A stretch of 64,000 nucleotides of DNA, taken from Ketobacter sp964016105 (GTDB taxonomy: Bacteria > Pseudomonadota > Gammaproteobacteria > Pseudomonadales > Ketobacteraceae). The notes under the pieces are model-generated. The model saw only the letters and a program-made list of their open reading frames with translations. It did not search any database and was not told the DNA's origin. The stretch covers positions 62,001-126,000 of the forward strand of contig CAXHEX010000009.1 in the NCBI GenBank assembly GCA_964016105.1, in the 5' to 3' direction. Of the stretch, positions 15,477-23,675 are shown piece after piece (position 1 is the first letter of the stretch; each line of letters begins with the position of its first letter). The position numbers and the translations under genes were made by a program.

Positions 15477-15992
15477 TTAAAGGTCTTCTATACAGCTTTC
15501 ACAAAGCCATACAGGCTGGCTTATTTCTTCCGTACTAATACCCCGATAGGCGCGCTTACCCCGGGATAATTGCACGCCACATTGAGTGCATTTGGCTGTC
15601 TTATTCAAGATGACGTCTTGCCAAGAGTCGACGTCATCAATCCGGGCCGCGGTATCAACCTTAGAATGATAATCCGCTTCTCCCCTGACACTGGAAGCCA
15701 CTTTTTTTGCATCTCTGCTGACCTGCTCCACCAAGGCGCTGGAATCGGCGACGATGTTGTCAACCAATGTAAAAGTGTCTTCCAGCACGTTCCGTATCAG
15801 GTGAGAAACTGTCATCCTGCGGCTTTCAGCCGCCTGTTTTAACGTGGACTCAAGGTCTTCTGGCACTCTGGTTTGGATAACACGAGCTTTACGCTGTTCG
15901 TCTGGTTTAGGCTTTCTTCCACGACCCTTACTGGAGCCTGGCGCAGCACCTTCCGCATCAGTATGAGAACTGGATTTTCGGGACACAAACAC
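15477..15992 (-). CDS. RHH-like DNA-binding protein with C-terminal zinc ribbon
   Basis: This 171-residue protein has a disordered basic N-terminus (SSKGRGRKPKPDEQ), then a segment that looks like a ribbon-helix-helix domain (ARVIQTRVPEDLESTLKQAA followed by SRRMTVSHLIRNVLEDTF), a middle helical linker, and a C-terminal zinc ribbon with two CxxC pairs (KCTQCGVQL and LCESCIEDL). I do not recognise the whole family. An RHH fold suggests a dimeric repressor or plasmid-type regulator, and the ribbon could stabilise it. A perfect 10-bp inverted repeat lies just upstream of its start, which may be its operator. It is a single gene between terminators. Confidence 0.75.
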   Translation of the reverse strand: MFVSRKSSSHTDAEGAAPGSSKGRGRKPKPDEQRKARVIQTRVPEDLESTLKQAAESRRMTVSHLIRNVLEDTFTLVDNIVADSSALVEQVSRDAKKVASSVRGEADYHSKVDTAARIDDVDSWQDVILNKTAKCTQCGVQLSRGKRAYRGISTEEISQPVWLCESCIEDL

Positions 15993-16007
15993 ACCTTAAG
16001 ATTAATT

Positions 16008-16040
16008 AACTGCATTTATTGTATTACAACAAATGCAGTT
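16008..16040. promoter_or_regulatory. Perfect 10-bp inverted repeat upstream of the RHH-like gene
   Basis: AACTGCATTT (16008-16017) and AAATGCAGTT (16031-16040) are perfect inverted copies separated by 13 bp. They lie 16 bp upstream of the 15992 start and 23 bp after the gor stop at 16063. No T-run follows on either strand, so it is less likely a gor terminator than an operator for the adjacent DNA-binding protein. Both readings remain possible. Confidence 0.65.
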
Positions 16041-16062
16041 TTCAAGGAGTATTTCCGCTAAG

Positions 16063-17421
16063 TTAATTAGGCTCAGGTGTTCGCATGGTGACGAATTCCT
16101 CGGCACTGGTGGGGTGTATACCGATGGTTTGATCAAACTGGGCCTTGGTTGCCCCCATGCCAATGGCAATACCAATGCCTTGTATAATTTCCCCGGCTTC
16201 AGCCCCCACCATGTGGGCTCCCAACACAACATCGCTTTCTTTATCCACAATAAGCTTCATGAAACTTTTCTCTTTGTGTTCCATAAAACTGTATTTCATT
16301 GCACCGAAAGTGGATTTATAAACTTCAATATCTAAACCTTGGTCCCGGGCCTGTTGCTCACTTAAGCCCACGGTGCCAATGCTGGGTTGGGTGAAAACGG
16401 CGGTGGGAATATTTTGGTAATTCACCGGTTTTGGCTGGCTTCCAAATAAATGATTGGCAACAAACATACCCTCAGCCAAGGCCACAGGCGTTAATTGCAC
16501 CCGGTCAATCACATCGCCCACTGCATAGATAGATGGGTCAGTAGTCTGATACTCGTCATTTACCTGAATAGCACCACTATCACTGAGTTTTACACCCGTT
16601 TTTTCCAACCCCAGATCATCAACTTTGGGTCTACGCCCAGTGGCATAAAGCACCAAATTGGTATGAATCTGATTACCTTCTCCATCGGTGACAGTGAAAT
16701 CGGAATCTCCGTTCTTTTCTATCAAGGTGACGCCATGATTAAAAAGAAGATGGATTCCCTTATCCTCCAGAGCTTGTTTTAAATGCAGACGCACGTCTTC
16801 ATCAAAGCCTCTCAAAAACAAATCTCGACGATAGCTCAGGGTGACATCTACCCCAAGATTGTGAAGTATGCAGGCGAATTCAATTGCGATGTAACCGCCA
16901 CCCACCACCAATGCGGATTTAGGCAAGGCATCAAGATAGAAGAATTCATTGGAAGATATTGCATGCTCGATTCCAGGCAGTTTCGGCATATAAGGCCAGC
17001 CACCTGTGGCTACAAGAATGTGTTTTGCACTGTACTGTTTAGAGCCCACTGTAACCTGATTAGAGCCTGCCAACTTGGCACGCCCCTGAATTACCGTAAC
17101 CCCGCTATTGACCAGCAGGTTATGGTAGATGCCTTTCAGACGGTCAATCTCACGGGTCTTGTTTTCCCTCAAAGTGGGCCAATCAAATTGAGTGTCCTGG
17201 ATTGACCAACCAAAACTTTTCGCCAGCTCCAATTCTTCTTTTACATGAGATCCATAGTAGAACAGTTTTTTAGGGACACAGCCCACATTCACGCAGGTAC
17301 CTCCGTAATACAGCTCTTCTGCCATACCCACCCTAGCACCCAAGCCTGCTGCAATCCTACCGCAGCGAACACCTCCGGAGCCGGCACCTATAACAAAAAG
17401 ATCAAAATCAAACTCGCTCAT
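16063..17421 (-). CDS. gor: Glutathione-disulfide reductase
   Basis: This 452-residue flavoprotein has the FAD-binding GAGSGGVR near the start, the redox-active disulfide Cys43/Cys48 in GGTCVNVGCVPKK, the NADPH site GGGYIAIEF followed by YRRDLFLRGFD (arginines that select NADPH over NADH), the second FAD motif SIYAVGDV, and the C-terminal catalytic HPTSAEE. It reduces GSSG to GSH in the cytoplasm. Length and motifs are normal. It lies between the OmpA-like lipoprotein, which has its own terminator, and the RHH-like gene, so it is likely expressed alone. The start MSEFDF at 17421 has AGGAG-type bases about 8 nt upstream. Confidence 0.95.
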   Translation of the reverse strand: MSEFDFDLFVIGAGSGGVRCGRIAAGLGARVGMAEELYYGGTCVNVGCVPKKLFYYGSHVKEELELAKSFGWSIQDTQFDWPTLRENKTREIDRLKGIYHNLLVNSGVTVIQGRAKLAGSNQVTVGSKQYSAKHILVATGGWPYMPKLPGIEHAISSNEFFYLDALPKSALVVGGGYIAIEFACILHNLGVDVTLSYRRDLFLRGFDEDVRLHLKQALEDKGIHLLFNHGVTLIEKNGDSDFTVTDGEGNQIHTNLVLYATGRRPKVDDLGLEKTGVKLSDSGAIQVNDEYQTTDPSIYAVGDVIDRVQLTPVALAEGMFVANHLFGSQPKPVNYQNIPTAVFTQPSIGTVGLSEQQARDQGLDIEVYKSTFGAMKYSFMEHKEKSFMKLIVDKESDVVLGAHMVGAEAGEIIQGIGIAIGMGATKAQFDQTIGIHPTSAEEFVTMRTPEPN

Positions 17422-17456
17422 TGCAGCTCCTCTACGTTATACGTCAGGTTACCAAC

Positions 17457-17480
17457 AAAAAGGGAGCCGAGGCTCCCTTA
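17457..17480 (-). terminator. Intrinsic terminator after the OmpA-like lipoprotein gene
   Basis: On the minus strand the 7-bp GC-rich stem GGGAGCC/GGCTCCC with a 2-base centre is followed by TTTTT. It lies about 30 nt after the stop of the lipoprotein gene (17510) and upstream of gor, so it isolates the two genes. Confidence 0.88.
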
Positions 17481-17509
17481 AATAAAACCCTATTGATGAT
17501 CTACCATGA

Positions 17510-18139
17510 TTACATACTAAGAATCTCAATCTCAACCCGACGATTGGCTGCTCGACCTTCTGCGCTATCATTGCTCTGTATAGGGTAGCGGGGCCCATAG
17601 CCCACGGAGTGCAAACGACTGGCGGCAACCCCCTGCTGTTGTAAATATTCTTTAACACTGGCAGCCCGTTTTTCTGACAGCAGCTGATTATGCTCGAAGC
17701 CACCCGTGCTATCGGTATGGCCAGTTACTTTGACACTGGATTTTTTGAATTCATTTAATACCTGAGCCACGGAATCCAAGGTTTCATAGAATGAGGTTTT
17801 AAGACTATATTCATCCGTTGGGAAGGTAATATTCCCCGGCATATTTAGTTCAATCCCCTGTTCAGTACGTGTCACGCTGACACCGGTTCCCTGCAACTTT
17901 TCCCGCAGTATTTTTTCCTGGTGGTCGAAGTAATAGCCGGTGCCACCCCCCACTGCTGCGCCAATAGCAGCGCCTTTTGCCCGATCCTTTTTACTGGATA
18001 CGGCCATGCCCACCACTGCGCCCGCAGCAGCCCCTATGGCGGCATTGCTTACCTTTTGCTCTCCAGTATGAGGGTCGGTGGTACATCCTGCCGTGAACAG
18101 GCCCAAGGCCACAGCAAGGGAAAATGAACGTAATGTCAT
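17510..18139 (-). CDS. OmpA-family lipoprotein with glycine zipper
   Basis: This 209-residue protein begins with a lipoprotein signal ending LFTAGC. Residues about 30-70 form a glycine-zipper region (AAIGAAAGAVVGMAVSS and AAIGAAVGGGTGYYF) that can insert into or pack on membranes. The C-terminal domain is OmpA-like and binds peptidoglycan: VKVTGHTDSTGGFEHNQLLS, LSEKRAASVKEYL, YGPRYPIQSNDSAEGRAANR, ending RRVEIEI. It therefore tethers the outer membrane to the wall, like the YiaD or Pal-type lipoproteins. A terminator follows. It has its own transcript by all signs. Confidence 0.9.
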   Translation of the reverse strand: MTLRSFSLAVALGLFTAGCTTDPHTGEQKVSNAAIGAAAGAVVGMAVSSKKDRAKGAAIGAAVGGGTGYYFDHQEKILREKLQGTGVSVTRTEQGIELNMPGNITFPTDEYSLKTSFYETLDSVAQVLNEFKKSSVKVTGHTDSTGGFEHNQLLSEKRAASVKEYLQQQGVAASRLHSVGYGPRYPIQSNDSAEGRAANRRVEIEILSM

Positions 18140-18226
18140 GAATCATTCCTTAGTTACAAGTAAATCTGATTTAGGAGGGGTATGATAACGGGAAATGTCT
18201 GAACAGACTCTGAACACAGGAGAAAT

Positions 18227-18258
18227 AAAAAGGCGAAATGAGATCCACTTCGCCTTTT
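18227..18258. terminator. Hairpin with A/T flanks after the small charged-protein gene
   Basis: AAAAGGCGAA and TTCGCCTTTT are inverted copies around a short loop of about 11 nt. The stem begins 19 nt after the stop of the small gene at 18278-18430 and would end its transcript on the minus strand with a T-run. It also faces the OmpA-like gene's upstream region and could act in either direction. Confidence 0.75.
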
Positions 18259-18277
18259 CTAGGATGGAGCAAATTCG

Positions 18278-18430
18278 TTACGATGCGGCGTTTCGCCGTT
18301 CTTCGCCGCTGCGCCTGTTTTCGTTTTCCTTGGCCTGCTCTTCAGTTTCATCCTTGCGACGGTCTCTACCCTTGCGTTCCTCAAGAGCGTTTTCAATTTT
18401 GTCGAAGATCTGTTTTGATTTCGGATCCAT
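18278..18430 (-). CDS. Small highly charged protein, unknown
   Basis: This 50-residue protein (MDPKSKQIFDKIENALEERK at the start) is almost all Glu, Lys, Arg and Asn, with two RR-x-x-x-E(R) elements near the end (RDRRKDETEE and RRSGEERR). It should be helical and disordered in part. AGGAG sits 7 nt before ATG 18430, which is a strong start signal, and a terminator follows the stop, so it is a real short gene. An in-frame frame extension to 18481 has no ribosome site. I do not recognise a function. Confidence 0.6.
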   Translation of the reverse strand: MDPKSKQIFDKIENALEERKGRDRRKDETEEQAKENENRRSGEERRNAAS

Positions 18431-18598
18431 AACTGCACTCCTAATATTGAATTGGCCTGTCCATGAGTTTATTTTCGGCACAGGTTATGTACACGGTTTA
18501 GACACTAAGTATAGTCAGGGTCTCCCTATATTGTATGTTTAAAAGGCATTTGCTTATATCTTTTTAGAATATAATCAATAACCTGCAGTTATTTATAA

Positions 18599-18614
18599 TG
18601 TGATCGATATCACA
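18599..18614. promoter_or_regulatory. CRP/Vfr-type binding site upstream of lrgA
   Basis: TGTGATCGATATCACA is a perfect TGTGA-N6-TCACA palindrome, and the flanks extend it to AATGTGATCGATATCACATT, very close to the CRP consensus. It lies 55 bp before the lrgA ATG, so it probably activates or tunes lrgAB in response to cAMP. The opposing small gene at 18430 is about 170 bp away and could also be affected. Confidence 0.85.
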
Positions 18615-18668
18615 TTTTGCTTAAATGTGGTTATATATCGATCAATCAGCGTCTGTTAGGGCTCTTTT

Positions 18669-19016
18669 ATGGTGGTAGGAATTCTCAGTCTTTTGTTGTT
18701 TCAGTTACTTGGCCACGTGCTGGTGGGTGCGTTTAACCTGCCCATTCCGCCGCCTGTACTGGGGCTGGTGTTGTTGTTTTGTTACCTGTTAGTCAGGGGC
18801 CAAGCAGATGAGTCATTGGTGAAAACAACCTCCATTTTACTGCCATTGTTGCCCTTGTTTCTGATTCCAGCTGGCGCGGGCATCGTCCAACATCACTCTC
18901 TTTTGGCCAATGAATGGATCCCCATCGCGGTGGCATTGAGTGTCAGCTTGGTGGCTTCTCTGGTGATTGTCCCCTTTGTATTTCTTTTCTTTATCCGCCT
19001 CTTCCGCAAACAATAA
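18669..19016 (+). CDS. lrgA: LrgA/CidA-family membrane protein
   Basis: This 115-residue protein has four hydrophobic segments and the family's signature NLPIPPPVLGLVLLFCYLLV, followed by LLPLLPLFLIPAGAGIVQHH. LrgA/CidA proteins are small holin-like membrane proteins that work with LrgB/CidB; in several bacteria they control murein hydrolase activity or pyruvate uptake. lrgB starts 15 bp downstream, so the two are one operon. A CRP-type site upstream fits the carbon control known for pyruvate-related lrgAB operons. Confidence 0.9.
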   Translation: MVVGILSLLLFQLLGHVLVGAFNLPIPPPVLGLVLLFCYLLVRGQADESLVKTTSILLPLLPLFLIPAGAGIVQHHSLLANEWIPIAVALSVSLVASLVIVPFVFLFFIRLFRKQ

Positions 19017-19030
19017 ACGGAAATAGTGAA

Positions 19031-19738
19031 ATGACGCCCATTACAGATTTAATAACCGGCTTTCCCCTTTTTGGCGTTTGTCTAACTTTGCTCGCTTTCT
19101 ATATTGGACAAATAATATACCAGCGGAGCGGGAACTTTGCCCTGTTCCAACCGGTGGTTACTGGCTTGCTATTGGTTATCGCTTGCTTAATTATCTTCGA
19201 TATTCCCTACTCCCGTTACTACTCCAGTTCGCTGGTGCTTCACTCATTATTGGGGCCAGCAACAGTGGCCCTGGCGATCCCATTATTCCAAAATGCGAAA
19301 CGTATCCGGGAATTATTCCTGCCAATTCTATGTACAGTGTTAGTGGGCGGCACTCTCACCATAATAATTGCTTTGGCAGTTTTATGGATGTTTGACGCCT
19401 CCTCCATCACCATGCTCTCCATGGCACCGAAATCCATAACCACCCCAATTGCCATGATTGTGTCTGAACATATTGGTGGGCTGCCTGCCTTGAGTGCTCT
19501 GTTTGTGTTGGTTACCGGCGCCATCGGAGCCATGGTGGGAATACCGATCCTGAACGCGATCAATATAGAAGATGATGGGGTAAAGGGGTTTACTATGGGC
19601 CTTACATCTCACGCCATAGGTACAGCCCGTTCATTAGAGGAAAGCCCAGAATGTGCTGCTTTTTCGGCTCTGGCCATGGGCCTTACCGGTGTGGCCACTG
19701 CACTTCTTCTACCTGTCGCAGTGGCCTTGCTAATCTAG
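19031..19738 (+). CDS. lrgB: LrgB-family membrane protein
   Basis: This 235-residue protein with about seven hydrophobic helices carries the LrgB signatures SLLGPATVALAIPLFQN, APKSITTPIAMIVSEHIGG, and GLTSHAIGTARSLEESPECA. It is the partner of LrgA. The start at 19031 (MTPITDL) has GGAAAT before it and follows lrgA closely; a longer open frame to 18914 overlaps lrgA in another frame and has no support. Antiholin-like or pyruvate-transport roles are known for relatives; the sequence cannot choose between them. Confidence 0.92.
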   Translation: MTPITDLITGFPLFGVCLTLLAFYIGQIIYQRSGNFALFQPVVTGLLLVIACLIIFDIPYSRYYSSSLVLHSLLGPATVALAIPLFQNAKRIRELFLPILCTVLVGGTLTIIIALAVLWMFDASSITMLSMAPKSITTPIAMIVSEHIGGLPALSALFVLVTGAIGAMVGIPILNAINIEDDGVKGFTMGLTSHAIGTARSLEESPECAAFSALAMGLTGVATALLLPVAVALLI

Positions 19739-19752
19739 GAATATATACAAAC

Positions 19753-20967
19753 TTAGGAATCGCCCTGGTTTTTCACCAAAAATCGGGTTCGATCGTGGGC
19801 CCCTTTAGGGGGTTGGCTCAATGCCTCAAATTTACCATCATAAATGACAAATGCTTTTTCCTTATCATCAGAAGCGAGCATGGGGATGTTAAACACACCA
19901 TGAACCTCTCCATTTTCTTCCATGGTGATACGAACACTGGCCACTATGTCTTCGGGTAATTCAATGGCTTCACCACTGGTAGATGAAGCCAAAACATCAC
20001 CTTTGCGAAGGTAATACACTCCAGGGCCGGTATAGCGATTAACAATGAGGTAAATAAACTGGTTGTCATCTTCACTGCGAATACGTAGCTGGGTTTCCAG
20101 TAACGCAACGGTTTTTTCCCACCAGACCTGCTGGCTGCTGACGTAATGACGGGCCTTAGTGAAATCATCCTGGATATGGTAAGCGATGCCACCTTCGTAT
20201 TCATAAACGGGGCGGTGTTTTTCATAATAGCTGGCGGCAAGTTCCAATTTTCTGGGATCTCTGATTTCACGTCCTTTGTCAAACAAACAGACCTCGATTG
20301 GCTGGCCCGCCTGATTACACTCTCCCACTCCGTGTTTTACGCCTTTTGAAAAGGTGCCACGATAGACATCGCCACTGGCATCGGTTTTGATCCCATGGCC
20401 ATGGGGCTTATTATATTTGTAATCACCTATATAGCGCTCACCATTTCGATAGGTCATTAGGCCTTTGCCCTGCTTCTCATCATTGGCCCACTCACCATCG
20501 TAGAGTGAACCACTCTTGTAGTACAGCTTGCCTTTTCCGTTGCGCATCCCCTTTTTCCACTGGCCCACGTAGCGATTTCCGTTTTGGTAAATCATTTCTC
20601 CAGAACCGGACGTAAGCCCTTTTTGCCACTCTCCGTGGTATACGTCGCCATTGTTGAATTTCAGTGTACCCATGCCATGCATAACGCCATGACGGAACTC
20701 ACCTTCGTAAAGATCACCATTTAGGCTCTGGTACACCCCCCTGCCATGGGGTTTATTATGGAGCCACTGCCCGCTGTAGCTATCGCCATTGCTATAGCGC
20801 CAGCTATCTCCAGACAACATCAGTTCGGAAATGGTTTCTCTAAACACGATTTCAGTCATGCTGTTAGTTACCGCAGCGTTGGCGCCATGGGAAATAATCA
20901 ACAACAAGCAAACAGGGAACAGAGGCAAAATTAAAGAGTAAGTACGATTCAAACTGGCTAACACCAA
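19753..20967 (-). CDS. Exported MORN-repeat protein
   Basis: This 404-residue protein has a signal peptide (SLILPLFPVCLLLIISHGAN) and then seven MORN repeats (residues about 58-220), such as YEGEFRHGVMHGMGTLKF, YHGEWQKGLTSGSGEMIY, YVGQWKKGMRNGKGKLYY and YIGDYKYNKPHGHGIKTD. MORN repeats form beta-hairpin sheets that bind lipids or proteins. The last 180 residues do not match a family I know. It converges with lrgB (14 bp between stops). The start is supported mostly by the signal peptide. Confidence 0.82.
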   Translation of the reverse strand: MVLASLNRTYSLILPLFPVCLLLIISHGANAAVTNSMTEIVFRETISELMLSGDSWRYSNGDSYSGQWLHNKPHGRGVYQSLNGDLYEGEFRHGVMHGMGTLKFNNGDVYHGEWQKGLTSGSGEMIYQNGNRYVGQWKKGMRNGKGKLYYKSGSLYDGEWANDEKQGKGLMTYRNGERYIGDYKYNKPHGHGIKTDASGDVYRGTFSKGVKHGVGECNQAGQPIEVCLFDKGREIRDPRKLELAASYYEKHRPVYEYEGGIAYHIQDDFTKARHYVSSQQVWWEKTVALLETQLRIRSEDDNQFIYLIVNRYTGPGVYYLRKGDVLASSTSGEAIELPEDIVASVRITMEENGEVHGVFNIPMLASDDKEKAFVIYDGKFEALSQPPKGAHDRTRFLVKNQGDS

Positions 20968-21088
20968 AAACCCCCGGCAACGTAGGTAGCGTAAGATAAG
21001 TGCTTTATTTCATTATTAGAATAGACAATATAGTACGTTTAGAAAGAATTGGTCTCAATTCCAATTTGTTGCATGAATGTTAACACCG

Positions 21089-22375
21089 TTAGCCCTTGAC
21101 TCCGAACTCTGCAGGTTCGAACAGAAAGTCAACATCGTACTGATCAAGAAACCCGCCGATGGTAATGATCACCCGAGCCATTGCCACAAACGAATCGGGC
21201 ATTTTCACCCTGTTTTTCCGCAACTTATCCATAGAACTTCTAAGCCTTTCTGAAACACTGAGCTGCTCTGGGTTATCTCCCACCACGAAGTCCGCAATTT
21301 CCTGTAAAGTTTCACTGCGATCACATACAAACCCTGCATTGGAAAATAATTCGCTTAGCTCAATGTCGTGATGTCCCATAATACCCAGGAGTAAAACCGT
21401 GTAATTAAGACGTTCCTGGTGGTTTAAACGGCAGATTGCGCCAAAATCCAAAATCACAATATCTTCGTTTTCCGTGACTATGAAGTTCCCTGGATGGGGA
21501 TCTGCGTGGTACACCCCTAACTGGGTAATCTGCTGCAAATAGCTGGCTTGGATCCTATTCAAAAGGGGTATTGCCCTGTCTGGATTCTGCCGCAAATAAT
21601 CCGCCAGCGGTGTTCCTTCAGCCCAGCTTGTCACCATTATTTTTTGGCCGCTCAGATCTTCTACCAGCGCAGGTGTCACAATCCCGGGCAAATGGGCAAG
21701 AGATCTAAACTGACGCAGGTTTTCAGCTTCTCGCGCAAAATCCAGTTCCTCCAGCGTCAAGCTAAGAAGCTGCGCTACCACTTGTTGAACATCCAATTCT
21801 TTAACCAAAGGACCCAAGGCCCTGGCCAGTGTGGTAAAGACCAAAGAATCTTGCTCGAAGTAAGTTCTGGCATTGGGCAATTGCAGCTTAACAGCAACTT
21901 CCTGGCCCGACCGAAGCACCGCCCTATGGACTTGCGCCACCGATGCAGTAGCCACAGGAACAGCATCAAAAGAGCGGAAATGGTCATCCCAACTCTGTCC
22001 CCAACTTTCAATAATTAAGGGGTGAATTTCCTCAAAATGGGCCGATTTAGCTTCACACTGAAGGCTCTGCAATGGCGCAATAAACTGCAGAGGTAATATG
22101 TCGGGGCGACAACTGAGAAACTGAGCAAACTTAACCCACATTGCTCCATTTTCCCGGCAAAGATTCGCCACCATACTGGCAGCTTTTGTGTGGATTTTTG
22201 CTAGTTCATGTTCAACATCATGGGAATGGTAGGATTTGGAATCGGATTTGAATTGACGATATTCTTTTTCAATCTTCACAAGTGTGTGGGTGGCTGCAAA
22301 ATAACGCTCCCTGCCGCTGCCCATGAGCGTTCTCAAAAAGCCGTAGTTATATTTGATAGACTCTATGGCACCCAT
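21089..22375 (-). CDS. Second ABC1/UbiB-family atypical kinase
   Basis: This 428-residue protein again has the ABC1 kinase set: GAMWVKFAQFLSCRPDILP (here KFAQ in place of KVGQ), ATASVAQVHRAVLRSG, VAVKLQLPNAR, YHADPHPGNFIVTENEDIVI and LDFGAICRLNHQ. The catalytic residues are all present. It lacks a C-terminal pair of membrane helices. It shares the overall plan with the gene at 13846-15387 but differs in length and sequence, so it is an old paralogue and not a recent duplicate. Its neighbours (MORN, PilZ) give no pathway. Confidence 0.85.
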   Translation of the reverse strand: MGAIESIKYNYGFLRTLMGSGRERYFAATHTLVKIEKEYRQFKSDSKSYHSHDVEHELAKIHTKAASMVANLCRENGAMWVKFAQFLSCRPDILPLQFIAPLQSLQCEAKSAHFEEIHPLIIESWGQSWDDHFRSFDAVPVATASVAQVHRAVLRSGQEVAVKLQLPNARTYFEQDSLVFTTLARALGPLVKELDVQQVVAQLLSLTLEELDFAREAENLRQFRSLAHLPGIVTPALVEDLSGQKIMVTSWAEGTPLADYLRQNPDRAIPLLNRIQASYLQQITQLGVYHADPHPGNFIVTENEDIVILDFGAICRLNHQERLNYTVLLLGIMGHHDIELSELFSNAGFVCDRSETLQEIADFVVGDNPEQLSVSERLRSSMDKLRKNRVKMPDSFVAMARVIITIGGFLDQYDVDFLFEPAEFGVKG

Positions 22376-22422
22376 ACCACTCCATATTCTGGTTGGCGGA
22401 AATTATACTGCGTTGATTAGAC

Positions 22423-22791
22423 TTAATCTTTAAACAGACAATCCTCAACCAGGCGGTCCAATGCCTCTAAAAAGTCACCAACGGGATTGATTAACTCAAA
22501 GCCGGTATCGAAGAAGTTGGGGTTGGCATCGTTATGGCACCAGCGGGTTTCCGCTTGAAACTCCACTTCTTTACTGCCCTCTAGGGAATCGGGAAGTAAC
22601 ATCTTAAGATTGAATACTTTGCCAACCGGCAACTCGCTTTCAGACACCACCATTATTCCTTTGGTACTGATGTCCACAAGGTTGCCAATGAGCCTGTTTT
22701 CATTCTGATCGTACACCCGAAGGTAGTAAATCAAATGCCGCCGGGGTACGCTGCGCTGATTGTCTTCCAATTTGAATTCTGTAGCTTCCAT
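22423..22791 (-). CDS. PilZ-domain protein
   Basis: This 122-residue protein is a single PilZ domain with the c-di-GMP-binding motifs RSVPR (RxxxR) near residue 14 and DISTKG (DxSxxG) about 30 residues later, then the beta-barrel VEFQAETRWCHNDANPNFFDTG. It should bind c-di-GMP and act as a cytoplasmic effector. The start at 22791 (MEATEF) has AGGG about 8 nt upstream; the frame is open for 34 more codons into the gap after gspB. Lying 90 bp after gspB on the same strand, it may be transcribed with the secretion operon and link it to c-di-GMP. An HD-GYP phosphodiesterase gene lies at 52438-53577. Confidence 0.9.
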   Translation of the reverse strand: MEATEFKLEDNQRSVPRRHLIYYLRVYDQNENRLIGNLVDISTKGIMVVSESELPVGKVFNLKMLLPDSLEGSKEVEFQAETRWCHNDANPNFFDTGFELINPVGDFLEALDRLVEDCLFKD

Positions 22792-22880
22792 AACCAATAC
22801 CCTATGCAGGTTGAAGTGATAGCTAAAGATTAGTAGAGAATTACGAATTATTCCTGGCGCAGCTGCAGTGCTACGAGGGC

Positions 22881-23675
22881 CTATTGAGCCCACTGGCCAA
22901 GAACATCCACCTCAAACAAGGTGTTTCCTTGACTCATAACCACACCGGATTCAGTGATCTCACGCACTTGAATATCGGAATTATAGAATTGCCCTTCTTT
23001 CAGCCTTTTACCGTTAATAATAATGGATCGGTATTTTGGCATGCTGGAATACATGTGGGATGAGAACGTCAAATCAGGAATACCCTGTCGCTGCTGAGGG
23101 CTTAGCTCCTCCAATTGGGGAAGGTAACCCACAGAAGGTGCAGGGCTACTGGCAGCGGGCTTGGTTTGAGCACTCTGGCTCTTAGGCTTTACTATGGGCT
23201 TGGTTGTAGGCTCAGCTACAGGCTGAGAGGTGGTTTGAGCGGGTTCCACCACAGGTGTTGGCTCGTACACGGATTCCCGCAGAGCAATTCTAGGCGGTGG
23301 TTCATAGCTTGGGGCGGGCTGGACTGTACTGGCAGGAGCGTTACCAGGTGCATTATTCAGTTGCGTTGAAGCTTGCGGCGGAGCCGAAGATGAGCTTGCC
23401 GTAATCTGTGTTGGTTGAGCCAGAGAACCCGAAACAGCGGCAGAAGGGGATTCCGCTTGCGCCATGGCCGGTGCCGGCGACGAGTCAGATCGATTCATGA
23501 AGTAAACCACAGCCACCACCAGGTTAATGCTCAATAATGCCACTGCGATCATGGGCCATGGGCTGGATTTGGTTGGCTCACCAGTGGCAAGGGTTGGCGC
23601 ACTATTGAAGTCAGGCACTTTACCCCTTTGCCGCTCCTGTTCCGATTTGCGCAGTGCATCAAGAATATAAGACAT
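22881..23675 (-). CDS. gspB: Type II secretion protein GspB
   Basis: This 264-residue protein has the GspB start MSYILDALRKSEQERQRGKV, a membrane helix at about residues 42-60, a long Pro/Ala/Thr/Ser-rich spacer to about residue 185, and a C-terminal T2SSB domain (YRSIIINGKRLKEGQFYNSD, then VREITESGVVMSQG). With GspA it helps insert the secretin through the cell wall. Its start overlaps the gspA stop by 1 nt (TGATG). Last gene of the gsp run. Confidence 0.92.
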   Translation of the reverse strand: MSYILDALRKSEQERQRGKVPDFNSAPTLATGEPTKSSPWPMIAVALLSINLVVAVVYFMNRSDSSPAPAMAQAESPSAAVSGSLAQPTQITASSSSAPPQASTQLNNAPGNAPASTVQPAPSYEPPPRIALRESVYEPTPVVEPAQTTSQPVAEPTTKPIVKPKSQSAQTKPAASSPAPSVGYLPQLEELSPQQRQGIPDLTFSSHMYSSMPKYRSIIINGKRLKEGQFYNSDIQVREITESGVVMSQGNTLFEVDVLGQWAQ

